Shown here in pieces: positions 7,293 to 12,797 of a stretch of 12,797 nucleotides of DNA. The DNA lies in contig DQRJ01000059.1 of assembly GCA_015663855.1 (NCBI GenBank), positions 1 through 12,797 on the forward strand, in the 5' to 3' direction. Below the pieces are notes generated by a model that worked only from the letters and a program-made list of their open reading frames with translations, had not been told where the DNA came from and made no database searches. The first letter of the stretch is position 1; each line of letters starts with the position of its first letter. The position numbers and the translations under genes are program-made. The DNA is from Flavobacteriales bacterium. Lineage in GTDB: Bacteria > Bacteroidota > Bacteroidia > Flavobacteriales_D > Sanyastnellaceae.

Positions 7293-7318
7293 CAAGTTTA
7301 GTTATGTGGGTCAGGGAG

Positions 7319-8146
7319 TTATCCTAAAGCTACACGGCTGAAGCTTTCAACCTTTGCTCCTGGACAAGTCGATGCAACGTACTGCGCAACAGTTTGCTTA
7401 CCATCCTTAATAAATGGCTGGTTAACTAGAGTAACCTCCTTGTACCATTTGTTAAGACGTCCCATAGAAATCTTCTCTGCTAAGTCAGCAGGCTTCCCCT
7501 CTTGAATAGCTAATTCCTTTCCGATTTCTTTTTCCTTTGCGATTAAATCCTCTGGGATTTGTGACTCATCAACAGCAACTGGTGCCATTGCTGCAGCTTG
7601 CATAGCTACATCGCGTCCTACCGATGCTTCGATCGCACCAGCAAATCCGACTACCGTAGCAAGTCTGTTACCTGGGTGGATGTATGCCGCTACAGTCTCT
7701 CCTTTAGAGATTTTGAAGGCTCCGATCTCAAGTCTTTCGCCAATCTTTCCAGTCTCCTCGATAATCTTATCGGCAACCGTTAGGTCAGAGCCAGGGTAAG
7801 TCTTAGCAAGTAGGTCCTCTTTAGTTTCACAACCATCAGCGATAGCAAGGTCTAAAAGAGTTTGGGCTACACCTATGAAGTCTGCATTCTGAGCAACGAA
7901 ATCCGTTTCACAGTTTAATGACATCACAACTCCAGTCGTTCCGTCAGCGTTAACGCCAGACAGGATAACTCCTTCGCTTGCCTCACGGTCGCTACGCTTA
8001 GCAGCAACTTTCTGACCCTTCAAACGAAGAATCTCGACAGCTTTGTCCATATTTCCTTCGGCTTCTTGGAGTGCATTTTTGCAATCCATCATGCCTGCGC
8101 CAGTTTGTGTTCTTAGCGCTTTTACTTCAGCAGCAGTAATGCTCAT
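7319..8146 (-). CDS. tsf: Translation elongation factor Ts
   Basis: EF-Ts is the guanine nucleotide exchange factor for EF-Tu. The 275-residue protein has the N-terminal UBA-like domain with LRTQTGAGMMDCKNAL (11-26), the linker KGQKVAAKRSDREASEG, and the core TDFVAQN motif (81-87) whose Asp-Phe pair inserts into EF-Tu. The dimerisation and core subdomains include YIHPGNRLATVVGF, and the C-terminal module ends with 'NQPFIKDGKQTVAQYV'. The length is close to other Bacteroidota EF-Ts. The gene follows rpsB after 33 bases, the near-universal rpsB-tsf arrangement, and a strong terminator follows its stop. I see no separate TAnnTTTG element in the 33-base gap, so it probably depends on upstream promoters. 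Confidence 0.97.
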   Translation of the reverse strand: MSITAAEVKALRTQTGAGMMDCKNALQEAEGNMDKAVEILRLKGQKVAAKRSDREASEGVILSGVNADGTTGVVMSLNCETDFVAQNADFIGVAQTLLDLAIADGCETKEDLLAKTYPGSDLTVADKIIEETGKIGERLEIGAFKISKGETVAAYIHPGNRLATVVGFAGAIEASVGRDVAMQAAAMAPVAVDESQIPEDLIAKEKEIGKELAIQEGKPADLAEKISMGRLNKWYKEVTLVNQPFIKDGKQTVAQYVASTCPGAKVESFSRVALG

Positions 8147-8179
8147 GATATTATCTGTAAAAGTGGTGGTAATACGTAA

Positions 8180-9121
8180 TTAATCCTTCTTCTCTTCAGC
8201 TTTCTCTTCAGTTTTAGCTTCCGTAGCTGGAGTTTCAACCTTAGCCGCTGTAGTCTCAACCTTCGTGGCTTTCTTACGAGCTCTCTTAGGCTTCACTTCT
8301 CCTTCTTTTGCTGGAGTAGCTTCAACAGCAGGTGCCGCTGCTTCTTCCGCAGCCTTAGCTTCAGCCTCTGCTTTCGCAGCCGCTTTTGCTTCCTCGCGAA
8401 CCTGGACTTTCGCGTCAGCTTCTGCTTTATCTGCTTTACGCTCGTTAAGGCCTTCAGCAACTGCTTCAGCAAGAGTGCGCGTGATTAAATCGATAGATTT
8501 AGAAGCGTCGTCATTTGCAGGGATGATGAAATCAACTCCACGTGGATCACTATTAGTATCGACAATAGCAAATACTGGAATCTTTAGTTTCTTTGCCTCT
8601 GCAAGTGCGATGTGCTCTTTTCTTACGTCGACGATGAAAATCGCAGCCGGAAGACGAGTCATATCAACAATAGAACCCAGTACTTTGTCTAGCTTTTCAC
8701 GTTGACGGCTAACCTGTAGACGCTCACGCTTAGAAAGAATAGCAAGGGTTCCATCAACTCCCATCTTATCGATCTGGGTCATCTTACGAATCGCCTTACG
8801 GATAGTCCCGAAGTTAGTAAGCATACCTCCTGACCAACGTTCTGTCACGTATGGCATTCCGATCGCTTTTGCGTGAGCAGAAACGATGTCTTTTCCTTGC
8901 TTCTTAGTCGAAACGAAAAGAATCTTCTTTCCGCTCTTTGCGATTTGCTTCATTGCAGCAGCAGACTCGTCGATTTTAACGATAGTCTTGTGCAAGTCAA
9001 TAATGTGAATTCCTTTCTTATCCGTGAAGATGTAAGGCGCCATGTGTGGGTTCCACTTACGCTTTAGGTGGCCGAAATGTGATCCGGCATCGAGCAATTG
9101 CTCAAATGTTGTACGAGCCAT
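8180..9121 (-). CDS. rpsB: 30S ribosomal protein S2 with long Ala/Lys/Glu-rich tail
   Basis: S2 binds the 30S subunit at the head-body junction and is needed for bS1 binding in many bacteria. Residues 1 to about 227 are a standard S2, with LLDAGSHFGHLKRKWNPHMAPYI at the start, then STKKQ, ERWSGGMLTNF, VDMTRLPAAIFIVD and IVDTNSDP. A tail of about 86 residues (228-313) follows, made almost only of Ala, Lys, Glu, Thr, Val and Pro. It includes the basic patch KPKRARKKATK and ends in EEKAEEKKD. S2 tails of variable length occur in other bacteria, but this one is long and probably disordered or helical. The start ATG is preceded by AGGAAAG with 8 bases between, one of the few Shine-Dalgarno-like sequences in the window. 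Confidence 0.97.
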   Translation of the reverse strand: MARTTFEQLLDAGSHFGHLKRKWNPHMAPYIFTDKKGIHIIDLHKTIVKIDESAAAMKQIAKSGKKILFVSTKKQGKDIVSAHAKAIGMPYVTERWSGGMLTNFGTIRKAIRKMTQIDKMGVDGTLAILSKRERLQVSRQREKLDKVLGSIVDMTRLPAAIFIVDVRKEHIALAEAKKLKIPVFAIVDTNSDPRGVDFIIPANDDASKSIDLITRTLAEAVAEGLNERKADKAEADAKVQVREEAKAAAKAEAEAKAAEEAAAPAVEATPAKEGEVKPKRARKKATKVETTAAKVETPATEAKTEEKAEEKKD

Positions 9122-9242
9122 ATGGTTTACTTTCCTGGTTTAAACAATTCTAAAGTAGCCACTCATTAGTTTAGGAGCGAGTCTAAAGAATTTGGATGCT
9201 AAACAAATTATTAAAATATAAATACGGTTAAGGCGATCGCCA
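9122..9242 (-). promoter_or_regulatory. rpsI-rpsB gap: possible secondary promoter or S2 leader
   Basis: 121 AT-rich bases between the rpsI stop and the rpsB start, much longer than the 8-base rplM-rpsI gap. A minus-strand TACTTTAG (complement of 9151-9158) matches five of the six fixed TAnnTTTG positions, but I see no -33 TTG at the proper distance. A GC-rich 10-base palindrome, GGCGATCGCC at 9232-9241, sits one base after the rpsI stop. The space would suit an extra promoter or an S2 autoregulatory leader, but neither is demonstrated by the sequence. Confidence 0.3.
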
Positions 9243-9629
9243 TTAACGCTTAGAGAACTGTGATTTCTTACGAGCCTTCTTTTGACCAAACTTCTTACGC
9301 TCAACCATACGAGGATCACGAGTTGTCAAGCCTTCTGCTTTTAAACAAGGTTTGTACTCTGGATCAATCTCGATAAGAGCCTTTGAAATCGCCAAACGAA
9401 CTGCTTCCGCTTGACCAGTGATTCCGCCACCCTTAACATTAATCTTCACGTCGTACTGACCTGTAGTTTCCGTCAATTCGAATGGTTGGTTAATCTTGTA
9501 TTGAAGTGTTCCTGTTGGGAAGTACTCTTTGTAGTCACGCTTATTGATTGTGAATTCACCTTTTCCTTCTGAAAGGTAGAGGCGAGCTACTGCGTCTTTA
9601 CGACGACCTGATGTATTAATTACGTCCAT
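9243..9629 (-). CDS. rpsI: 30S ribosomal protein S9
   Basis: S9 (uS9) lies in the 30S head; its C-terminal tail reaches the P-site tRNA anticodon stem-loop. The 128-residue protein is full length and begins MDVINTSGRRKDAVARLYL. It carries the signature GGGITGQAEAVRLAISKAL (67-85) and ends in the conserved basic tail KKARKKSQFSKR, whose last Lys-Arg contacts tRNA. It follows rplM with only 8 bases between stop and start, the standard L13-S9 pair. No Shine-Dalgarno of note precedes the ATG, as is usual in Bacteroidota, where ribosomal proteins hide the anti-Shine-Dalgarno end of 16S rRNA. Confidence 0.98.
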   Translation of the reverse strand: MDVINTSGRRKDAVARLYLSEGKGEFTINKRDYKEYFPTGTLQYKINQPFELTETTGQYDVKINVKGGGITGQAEAVRLAISKALIEIDPEYKPCLKAEGLTTRDPRMVERKKFGQKKARKKSQFSKR

Positions 9630-9637
9630 GCTTCAGC

Positions 9638-10087
9638 TTAATCGTTGAAAGTGATAGTCTTAGGCTGTTGAGCCTCGTGCTTGTGGTTCGCCCCAACATA
9701 AACGTGCATGTTGCGGAAGAGTGCGCGACCTAAAGTGTTCTTAGGAAGCATGCCTCTTACGGCTTCTTCCATCATCTGGAATGGTTTGCGAGCCATTACT
9801 TCAGAAGCCGTACGAGTACGTTGTCCACCAGGGTAACCCGTGTAACGCATGTAAACTTTCTGATCCCACTTCTTACCCGAAAGAGTAATCTTCTCTGCAT
9901 TGATAACTACAACGTAGTCTCCACAGTCAGCGTGAGGTGTAAAGTTTGGCTTGTGCTTGCCGCGAAGTAGTTTCGCTACTTCTGAGGCAATGCGACCTAG
10001 TGTCTGCCCTTCAGCATCGACTAATAGCCATTTTTTATCGGCGTTCTCCTTGTTAGCGGAGAGAGTTTTGTAACTTAAAGTATCCAA
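9638..10087 (-). CDS. rplM: 50S ribosomal protein L13, TTG start
   Basis: L13 (uL13) is an early-assembling 50S protein. The 149-residue product begins MDTLSYKTLSANKE, matching the typical Bacteroidota L13 start. It has the family core KPNFTPHADCGDYVVVINAEK and the signature MLPKNTLGRALFRNMHVYVG near residues 113-132. The codon at that conserved first Met is TTG (10087-10085). No in-frame ATG or GTG exists between it and the upstream TGA six codons before, and the next in-frame Met is far inside the protein. TTG initiation is therefore forced unless the base is a sequencing error. It heads the rplM-rpsI-rpsB-tsf cluster and has a well-formed promoter 45-73 bases upstream. Confidence 0.97.
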   Translation of the reverse strand: MDTLSYKTLSANKENADKKWLLVDAEGQTLGRIASEVAKLLRGKHKPNFTPHADCGDYVVVINAEKITLSGKKWDQKVYMRYTGYPGGQRTRTASEVMARKPFQMMEEAVRGMLPKNTLGRALFRNMHVYVGANHKHEAQQPKTITFND

Positions 10088-10113
10088 AGCTAATGTATTG
10101 CGCGTTCAAAATT

Positions 10114-10129
10114 CCCCAAAATTTAGGGG
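10114..10129 (-). other. Possible 5'-end hairpin in the rplM leader
   Basis: Immediately after the promoter the minus strand reads CCCCTAAATTTTGGGG, able to form a 4-bp GC stem, possibly extended by A-T pairs. It would lie at or one base from the expected 5' end of the mRNA. It is short, and no known L13 leader motif is recognised. Confidence 0.3.
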
Positions 10130-10131
10130 TG

Positions 10132-10160
10132 CAAAGATAGCTAACAATGTGGATAACCAA
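10132..10160 (-). promoter_or_regulatory. Promoter of the rplM-rpsI (rpsB-tsf) cluster
   Basis: On the minus strand TTG (10160-10158), then 18 bases, then TATCTTTG (10139-10132). This is a full match to the Bacteroidota housekeeping promoter, TTG-N17-23-TAnnTTTG. It is the best-formed promoter in the window. Expected transcription starts near 10128, giving a leader of about 40 bases before the rplM TTG codon. Confidence 0.75.
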
Positions 10161-10179
10161 GACTTTTAGGTGAACAAAA

Positions 10180-10896
10180 TTACTTTTCTGCTTTCCTTCT
10201 CTTCATTTCTAGGTCAAACCCGCAAATTACCCTGTGTTCCGTCCATGGGTCGGGCGTATTTTTTTGTTGCTCGATCTGGTAACCGAACGAAGCCCATCGA
10301 CGTTTTGAGGTCTTTACGTTTATGACGAGTTTTATTCGATGATCCGTGTAGATCCAACCTAGATCTTGTGGGCGAGTGAAGATCTCGGTGTAGAGTCCGA
10401 CTCGAAGTTTTTTCGAAACGTAGTAAGTAAGTCCAGACTTAAGGCGGGCGGCGGATCGTAATTCTCGTGAGTCGGGATTAGCGAGGATGCCTTTCGCAGC
10501 GGTTTGGTATCGAACTCGAGAAGAGAACGTTAGGTTTTCGGAGATGTCGGTTTTCCACTTTAACGAAGCGGAAAGTCTGCGAATGGGTTGCCATAGATAG
10601 GTGCTCGTTTTTGACATCCCTAATCGAAGGGAGGCGTCGAGCTTGAGGCCTTTCGCAATCGGCGATAGTTTCTTCGAAATCGAGACGTTCGAAAACACCG
10701 ATTCGATCCGTGTAAAGTCATACCCCGCTCTCATTGAGGCGTTCGCGCTAAAGCTGAAGTCGTCCGATAAGTCCTGTGAACATGATATACTAGACCAAAC
10801 CCCATAATCACTCCATTGACCTAAGCTTTCAAATGAAAATACAATGAGGGAAAATGAGAAGAAAAAGGTTTGGCACCAAGTCTTAGTATTTATCAT
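10180..10896 (-). CDS. DUF2490-like outer-membrane beta-barrel protein
   Basis: From the ATG at 10896 the product has 238 residues. A TTG at 10920 would add eight residues before the signal peptide and is less likely. Residues 1 to about 26 look like a Sec signal peptide (TFFFSFSLIVFSFESLG), with likely cleavage before Gln27. The rest alternates polar and aromatic/aliphatic residues in short strands separated by charged turns, for example 'LRVGLYTEIFT' and 'WASFGYQIEQ', and includes an R-x-R-Y-Q stretch near 127-131. This pattern and the WSDYGVWSS start fit the small DUF2490 barrel family of Bacteroidota, whose function is unknown. Its start overlaps the end of the lipoprotein gene by 14 bases, so the two are co-transcribed and perhaps act together in the outer membrane. 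Family assignment is from pattern only. Confidence 0.65.
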   Translation of the reverse strand: MINTKTWCQTFFFSFSLIVFSFESLGQWSDYGVWSSISCSQDLSDDFSFSANASMRAGYDFTRIESVFSNVSISKKLSPIAKGLKLDASLRLGMSKTSTYLWQPIRRLSASLKWKTDISENLTFSSRVRYQTAAKGILANPDSRELRSAARLKSGLTYYVSKKLRVGLYTEIFTRPQDLGWIYTDHRIKLVINVKTSKRRWASFGYQIEQQKNTPDPWTEHRVICGFDLEMKRRKAEK

Positions 10897-11290
10897 ATAT
10901 GTAAATCGGTTCCAAGTCAATAACGTCAGATTTATCCAAGATATCTACCTCAAAAGCGAATGCTACTTTAGGCAAGGGGGCCGCCGTAGAAGTAGTGTCC
11001 TCAGAATACACATATACGGTATAGTCACCTGTACGCAACCACTCGAATGAAAATTCCCCGTCAGGGTTAGTGTCTACCTTATCGTCTGGGCTTATATGAT
11101 CTCCATATATAATGTACACTGAAACATCTATGGCGGCGATGGTGTCTACGGTAGAGGCGGGGTTATTGATTTGGATTCTACGAATAAGCTCTATCTTACC
11201 CACAATCGACGCTTTACCACCCTCGCCAGGAGTTTTGACGCAAGACGTAAACGAGAGAATTAGGGCAAGTAAATAAAGGGTAATTTTCAT
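10883..11290 (-). CDS. Small lipoprotein with carboxypeptidase-regulatory-like (Ig/prealbumin) fold
   Basis: A 135-residue predicted lipoprotein. A short hydrophobic signal peptide (residues 1-16) ends in the lipobox SFTSC, with Cys17 as the lipidated residue. Then follows the glycine-rich PGEGGKASIVGKI, a beginning often seen in Bacteroidota lipoproteins. The mature part resembles a small beta-sandwich, with VYIIYGD (58-64), DTNPDGEFSFEWLRTGDYTVYVYSED (73-98) and IDLEPIYI near the end. The 'G-F-F-L-GDYTVYVYS' spacing is typical of carboxypeptidase-regulatory-like or SpaA-like domains. No enzyme motif is visible. It precedes and overlaps the beta-barrel gene, which suggests a paired surface or periplasmic role. 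The N-terminal ATG is well placed, with a near-consensus promoter element just upstream. Confidence 0.7.
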   Translation of the reverse strand: MKITLYLLALILSFTSCVKTPGEGGKASIVGKIELIRRIQINNPASTVDTIAAIDVSVYIIYGDHISPDDKVDTNPDGEFSFEWLRTGDYTVYVYSEDTTSTAAPLPKVAFAFEVDILDKSDVIDLEPIYIYDKY

Positions 11291-11294
11291 ACTG

Positions 11295-11302
11295 CCAAGT
11301 TA
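11295..11302 (-). promoter_or_regulatory. Near-consensus -7 element TAACTTGG before the lipoprotein gene
   Basis: The minus strand reads TAACTTGG, matching five of the six fixed positions of TAnnTTTG, then CAGT and the ATG. Spacing to the start codon is 4 bases, as at lysS. No proper -33 TTG is visible at 17-23 bases. A weak call. Confidence 0.3.
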
Positions 11303-11340
11303 CATGCTAATCGCAACTAATCGTACCTTGCCCTCACGAT

Positions 11341-11967
11341 ATGCATAATTTTGATTCAATTCCCACCGTCACAACTTTACCTCTAGGAGAGGGCCGCTTA
11401 GAGGTCGTTTGTGGCCCCATGTTTTCTGGCAAGACTGAAGAACTTCTACGAAGAGTTCGAAGAGCTATCATCGCTCACCAGCCGACCGTTCTAATAAAGC
11501 CCGCTACCGATACCAGGTACGCTATTAACGAAGTCGTTTCACACGATAAAAACGCGATGCCTTCTAAGGTCGTTTCTACAAGTAAGGATATCTTGAAGTC
11601 TCTAGAGGTCGATGGGCGAAGTGCTCTCGTCGTTGCTATTGACGAGGCGCAATTTTTCGACAACGACCTTCCTGATGTCTGTAACGAGCTTGCAAATCGC
11701 GGGCTCCGCGTCATCGTGGCGGGGCTTGACCTAGACTTCACTGGCGAACCTTTCGGTTCTATGCCTCGACTTCTAGCTCTCGCAGAAGAAGTAACTAAGC
11801 TCCACGCCGTTTGTGTCGAAACCGGAAGAGCCGCCCATTTCTCACATCGCATTGCCGGCGGAACGAACACCGTCGAGCTAGGAGAAAAAGACCGTTACGT
11901 CCCTCTCGCTCGCCACGCCTATGTCGCGTATCGAGATCAAGAACGTGAATCGAAATCTAATGGGTGA
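11341..11967 (+). CDS. tdk: Thymidine kinase
   Basis: Tdk phosphorylates thymidine (and deoxyuridine) with ATP in nucleotide salvage. The 208-residue type II enzyme shows the P-loop CGPMFSGKTEEL (24-35), the DEAQFF motif (101-106) with catalytic Glu102, AGLDLDFTGEPFG (127-139), and the lasso region near 151-195. Most type II kinases bind a structural zinc through four cysteines (CxxC plus a later C-x-x-C). Here the first pair reads CVET (158-161), keeping one Cys, and the second reads LARHAY (189-194) with no Cys. I recall a similar loss in other Bacteroidota kinases, so it is probably a lineage feature. The gene is divergent from the lipoprotein gene with 50 bases between starts and overlaps alr by 8 bases. 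Confidence 0.95.
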   Translation: MHNFDSIPTVTTLPLGEGRLEVVCGPMFSGKTEELLRRVRRAIIAHQPTVLIKPATDTRYAINEVVSHDKNAMPSKVVSTSKDILKSLEVDGRSALVVAIDEAQFFDNDLPDVCNELANRGLRVIVAGLDLDFTGEPFGSMPRLLALAEEVTKLHAVCVETGRAAHFSHRIAGGTNTVELGEKDRYVPLARHAYVAYRDQERESKSNG

Positions 11968-12797
11968 TACCTTTCACGTCACCTCCCTCACCCTCGACCT
12001 AGAAAAGGTCGCTCACAACTTAAAAATCATTCGAGATAGAGTTCGTGCCGAGGGAGTAATTGCCGTCGTGAAAGGGTTTGGGTACGGCACTAACGCTCCT
12101 GCTCTAAGCAAGTTATTAGAGCGTGAGGGCGTAAAGTTTTTCGCTGTTGCCTATGTAGATGAAGGGGTGAGATTGAGAAAGTCGGGCGTAAAGACTCGTA
12201 TTATCGTTATGAACCCCGCTCCCATAACTTTCGACGATCTGAACAAGTACTCGCTTGAGCCGACCATAATTTCTCTTGAGCATTTAAAAAAGTATTTAAT
12301 TTGGAAGAGTAATAATCCTGAAGCTTTAGACCAAATCCATCTCAATTTCGATTCCGGAATGCACCGACTCGGCTTCGACCCCCGAGATATTAGCGAAATC
12401 GCTCGCCTACTTATTCCGCTCGAAAACCTCAATATCGCTACCGTCTATACCCACCTCGCTGGGGCAGAGTCTTCGGACCAAGATCCTTACACGATTCAGC
12501 AGTTCAACAATTTCGACCTCCTATGTTCGACCCTCCGCGACTCGCTCAAGGGCCACCTACATCTCTCGGGCTTTAAAACCCACGCCCTAAATTCTTCAGG
12601 CGTCTCCCGATTCCCCGATAAAAATTACGACCTCGTACGAGTGGGCATCGCCCTTTTCGGCACGGAACTTTCTAATTCCGACTGGGGCCTCATCCCCGCC
12701 GTCACCTTTGGCACCGTCATTTCCCTCGTTAGAACGATCCCCCCCGGCGACGGACTCAGCTACGGCCTCACAGACTCCGCCCCTCACGAAAGAACCA
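11960..12797 (+). CDS. alr: Alanine racemase, 3' end outside window
   Basis: An open frame starts at the ATG at 11960 inside the tdk stop region (8-base overlap) and continues to the window edge: 279 complete codons of an expected 360-380. It is a PLP enzyme making D-alanine for peptidoglycan. Visible sites are the PLP lysine K38 in AVVKGFGYG, the FDSGMHRLGF block (130-139), YTHLAGAES, LNSSGVSR, Arg227 in LVRVGIALFG, and the second catalytic base Tyr268 in GLSYGLTD. Residue 129, which is the carbamylated Lys in many alanine racemases, is Asn here, while its partner Arg136 is kept. No MurF domain precedes it, so this is a stand-alone racemase, unlike the MurF-Alr fusions of some Bacteroidota. 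The end of the barrel domain and most of the C-terminal domain are not in the window. Confidence 0.94.
   Translation, partial: MGDTFHVTSLTLDLEKVAHNLKIIRDRVRAEGVIAVVKGFGYGTNAPALSKLLEREGVKFFAVAYVDEGVRLRKSGVKTRIIVMNPAPITFDDLNKYSLEPTIISLEHLKKYLIWKSNNPEALDQIHLNFDSGMHRLGFDPRDISEIARLLIPLENLNIATVYTHLAGAESSDQDPYTIQQFNNFDLLCSTLRDSLKGHLHLSGFKTHALNSSGVSRFPDKNYDLVRVGIALFGTELSNSDWGLIPAVTFGTVISLVRTIPPGDGLSYGLTDSAPHERT

Noticed and set aside
7242..7295. An 18-residue N-terminal extension of PyrH
   Set aside because: The extension is encoded by the terminator hairpin and T tract, and the normal UMP kinase start is at 7241.
8265..8705. A 146-codon plus-strand open frame opposite rpsB
   Set aside because: It is the Ala/Ser-rich mirror of the S2 tail, a known side effect of low-complexity Ala/Lys/Glu codons on the other strand, and has no family resemblance.
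9232..9241. GGCGATCGCC palindrome after rpsI as a terminator or HIP1-like repeat
   Set aside because: It is a perfect palindrome with no loop and no T tract close behind, and I noticed only this one copy, so neither a terminator nor a repeat family is supported.
10085..10092. TAGCTTTG at the rplM start as its promoter
   Set aside because: It overlaps the start codon, so its transcript would lack the start, and no TTG lies 17-23 bases upstream. The element at 10132-10160 fits far better.
11318..11340. TACCTTGC before tdk as a promoter
   Set aside because: Only four of the six fixed TAnnTTTG positions match and no -33 element is visible; too weak to list as a feature.
1..12797. A defence, mobile or biosynthetic system hidden in the window
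   Set aside because: All long frames are explained by core genes or their shadows. I saw no transposase, integrase, terminal repeats, CRISPR repeats, toxin-antitoxin pair or biosynthetic cluster.

Overview
This window looks like chromosomal core genome of a Bacteroidota bacterium, most likely of the Flavobacteriales or a close relative. The reasons are the rplM-rpsI-rpsB-tsf order followed by pyrH and frr, perfect copies of the Bacteroidota housekeeping promoter element TAnnTTTG in front of three genes, few Shine-Dalgarno sequences, a stand-alone bifunctional phosphoglucose/phosphomannose isomerase, and a small-barrel/lipoprotein pair of a kind common in this phylum. The species cannot be named from the sequence. 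I see no mobile element, CRISPR array, tRNA or rRNA, and no gene-free stretch above 300 bases.

Layout, left to right. (1) Minus strand, 1-2835: the first 20 codons of a probable rlmN run off the left edge. Then come an orphan LytTR response regulator, a non-coding stretch of about 260 bases with inverted repeats, and a two-gene unit of phosphoglucose/phosphomannose isomerase followed by lipB. (2) Plus strand, 2973-5958: lysS, a SufT-like MIP18 (DUF59) protein and dxr, tightly spaced and probably an operon, divergent from the isomerase. (3) Minus strand, 5960-10087: read in transcription order, rplM, rpsI, rpsB, tsf, a strong intrinsic terminator, pyrH and frr. The stop codons of dxr and frr face each other across one base. 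(4) Minus strand, 10180-11290: a lipoprotein gene overlapping a DUF2490-like outer-membrane barrel gene. (5) Plus strand, 11341-12797: tdk overlapping the start of alr, which runs off the right edge.

Functionally the region is dominated by translation: ribosomal proteins L13, S9 and S2, EF-Ts, ribosome recycling factor, lysyl-tRNA synthetase and probably RlmN. Precursor and cofactor supply makes up most of the rest: UMP kinase, thymidine kinase, alanine racemase, DXP reductoisomerase, octanoyltransferase, Fe-S assembly and hexose-phosphate isomerisation.

I found no convincing undescribed multi-gene system. The points most worth a second look are: TAnnTTTG promoters only 3-4 bases from the start codons of rlmN and lysS, which predicts leaderless mRNAs; an Asn where most alanine racemases carry a carbamylated Lys; a thymidine kinase without three of the four zinc-site cysteines; a forced TTG start for rplM just downstream of a near-ideal promoter; and a terminator splitting the tsf-pyrH-frr cluster.
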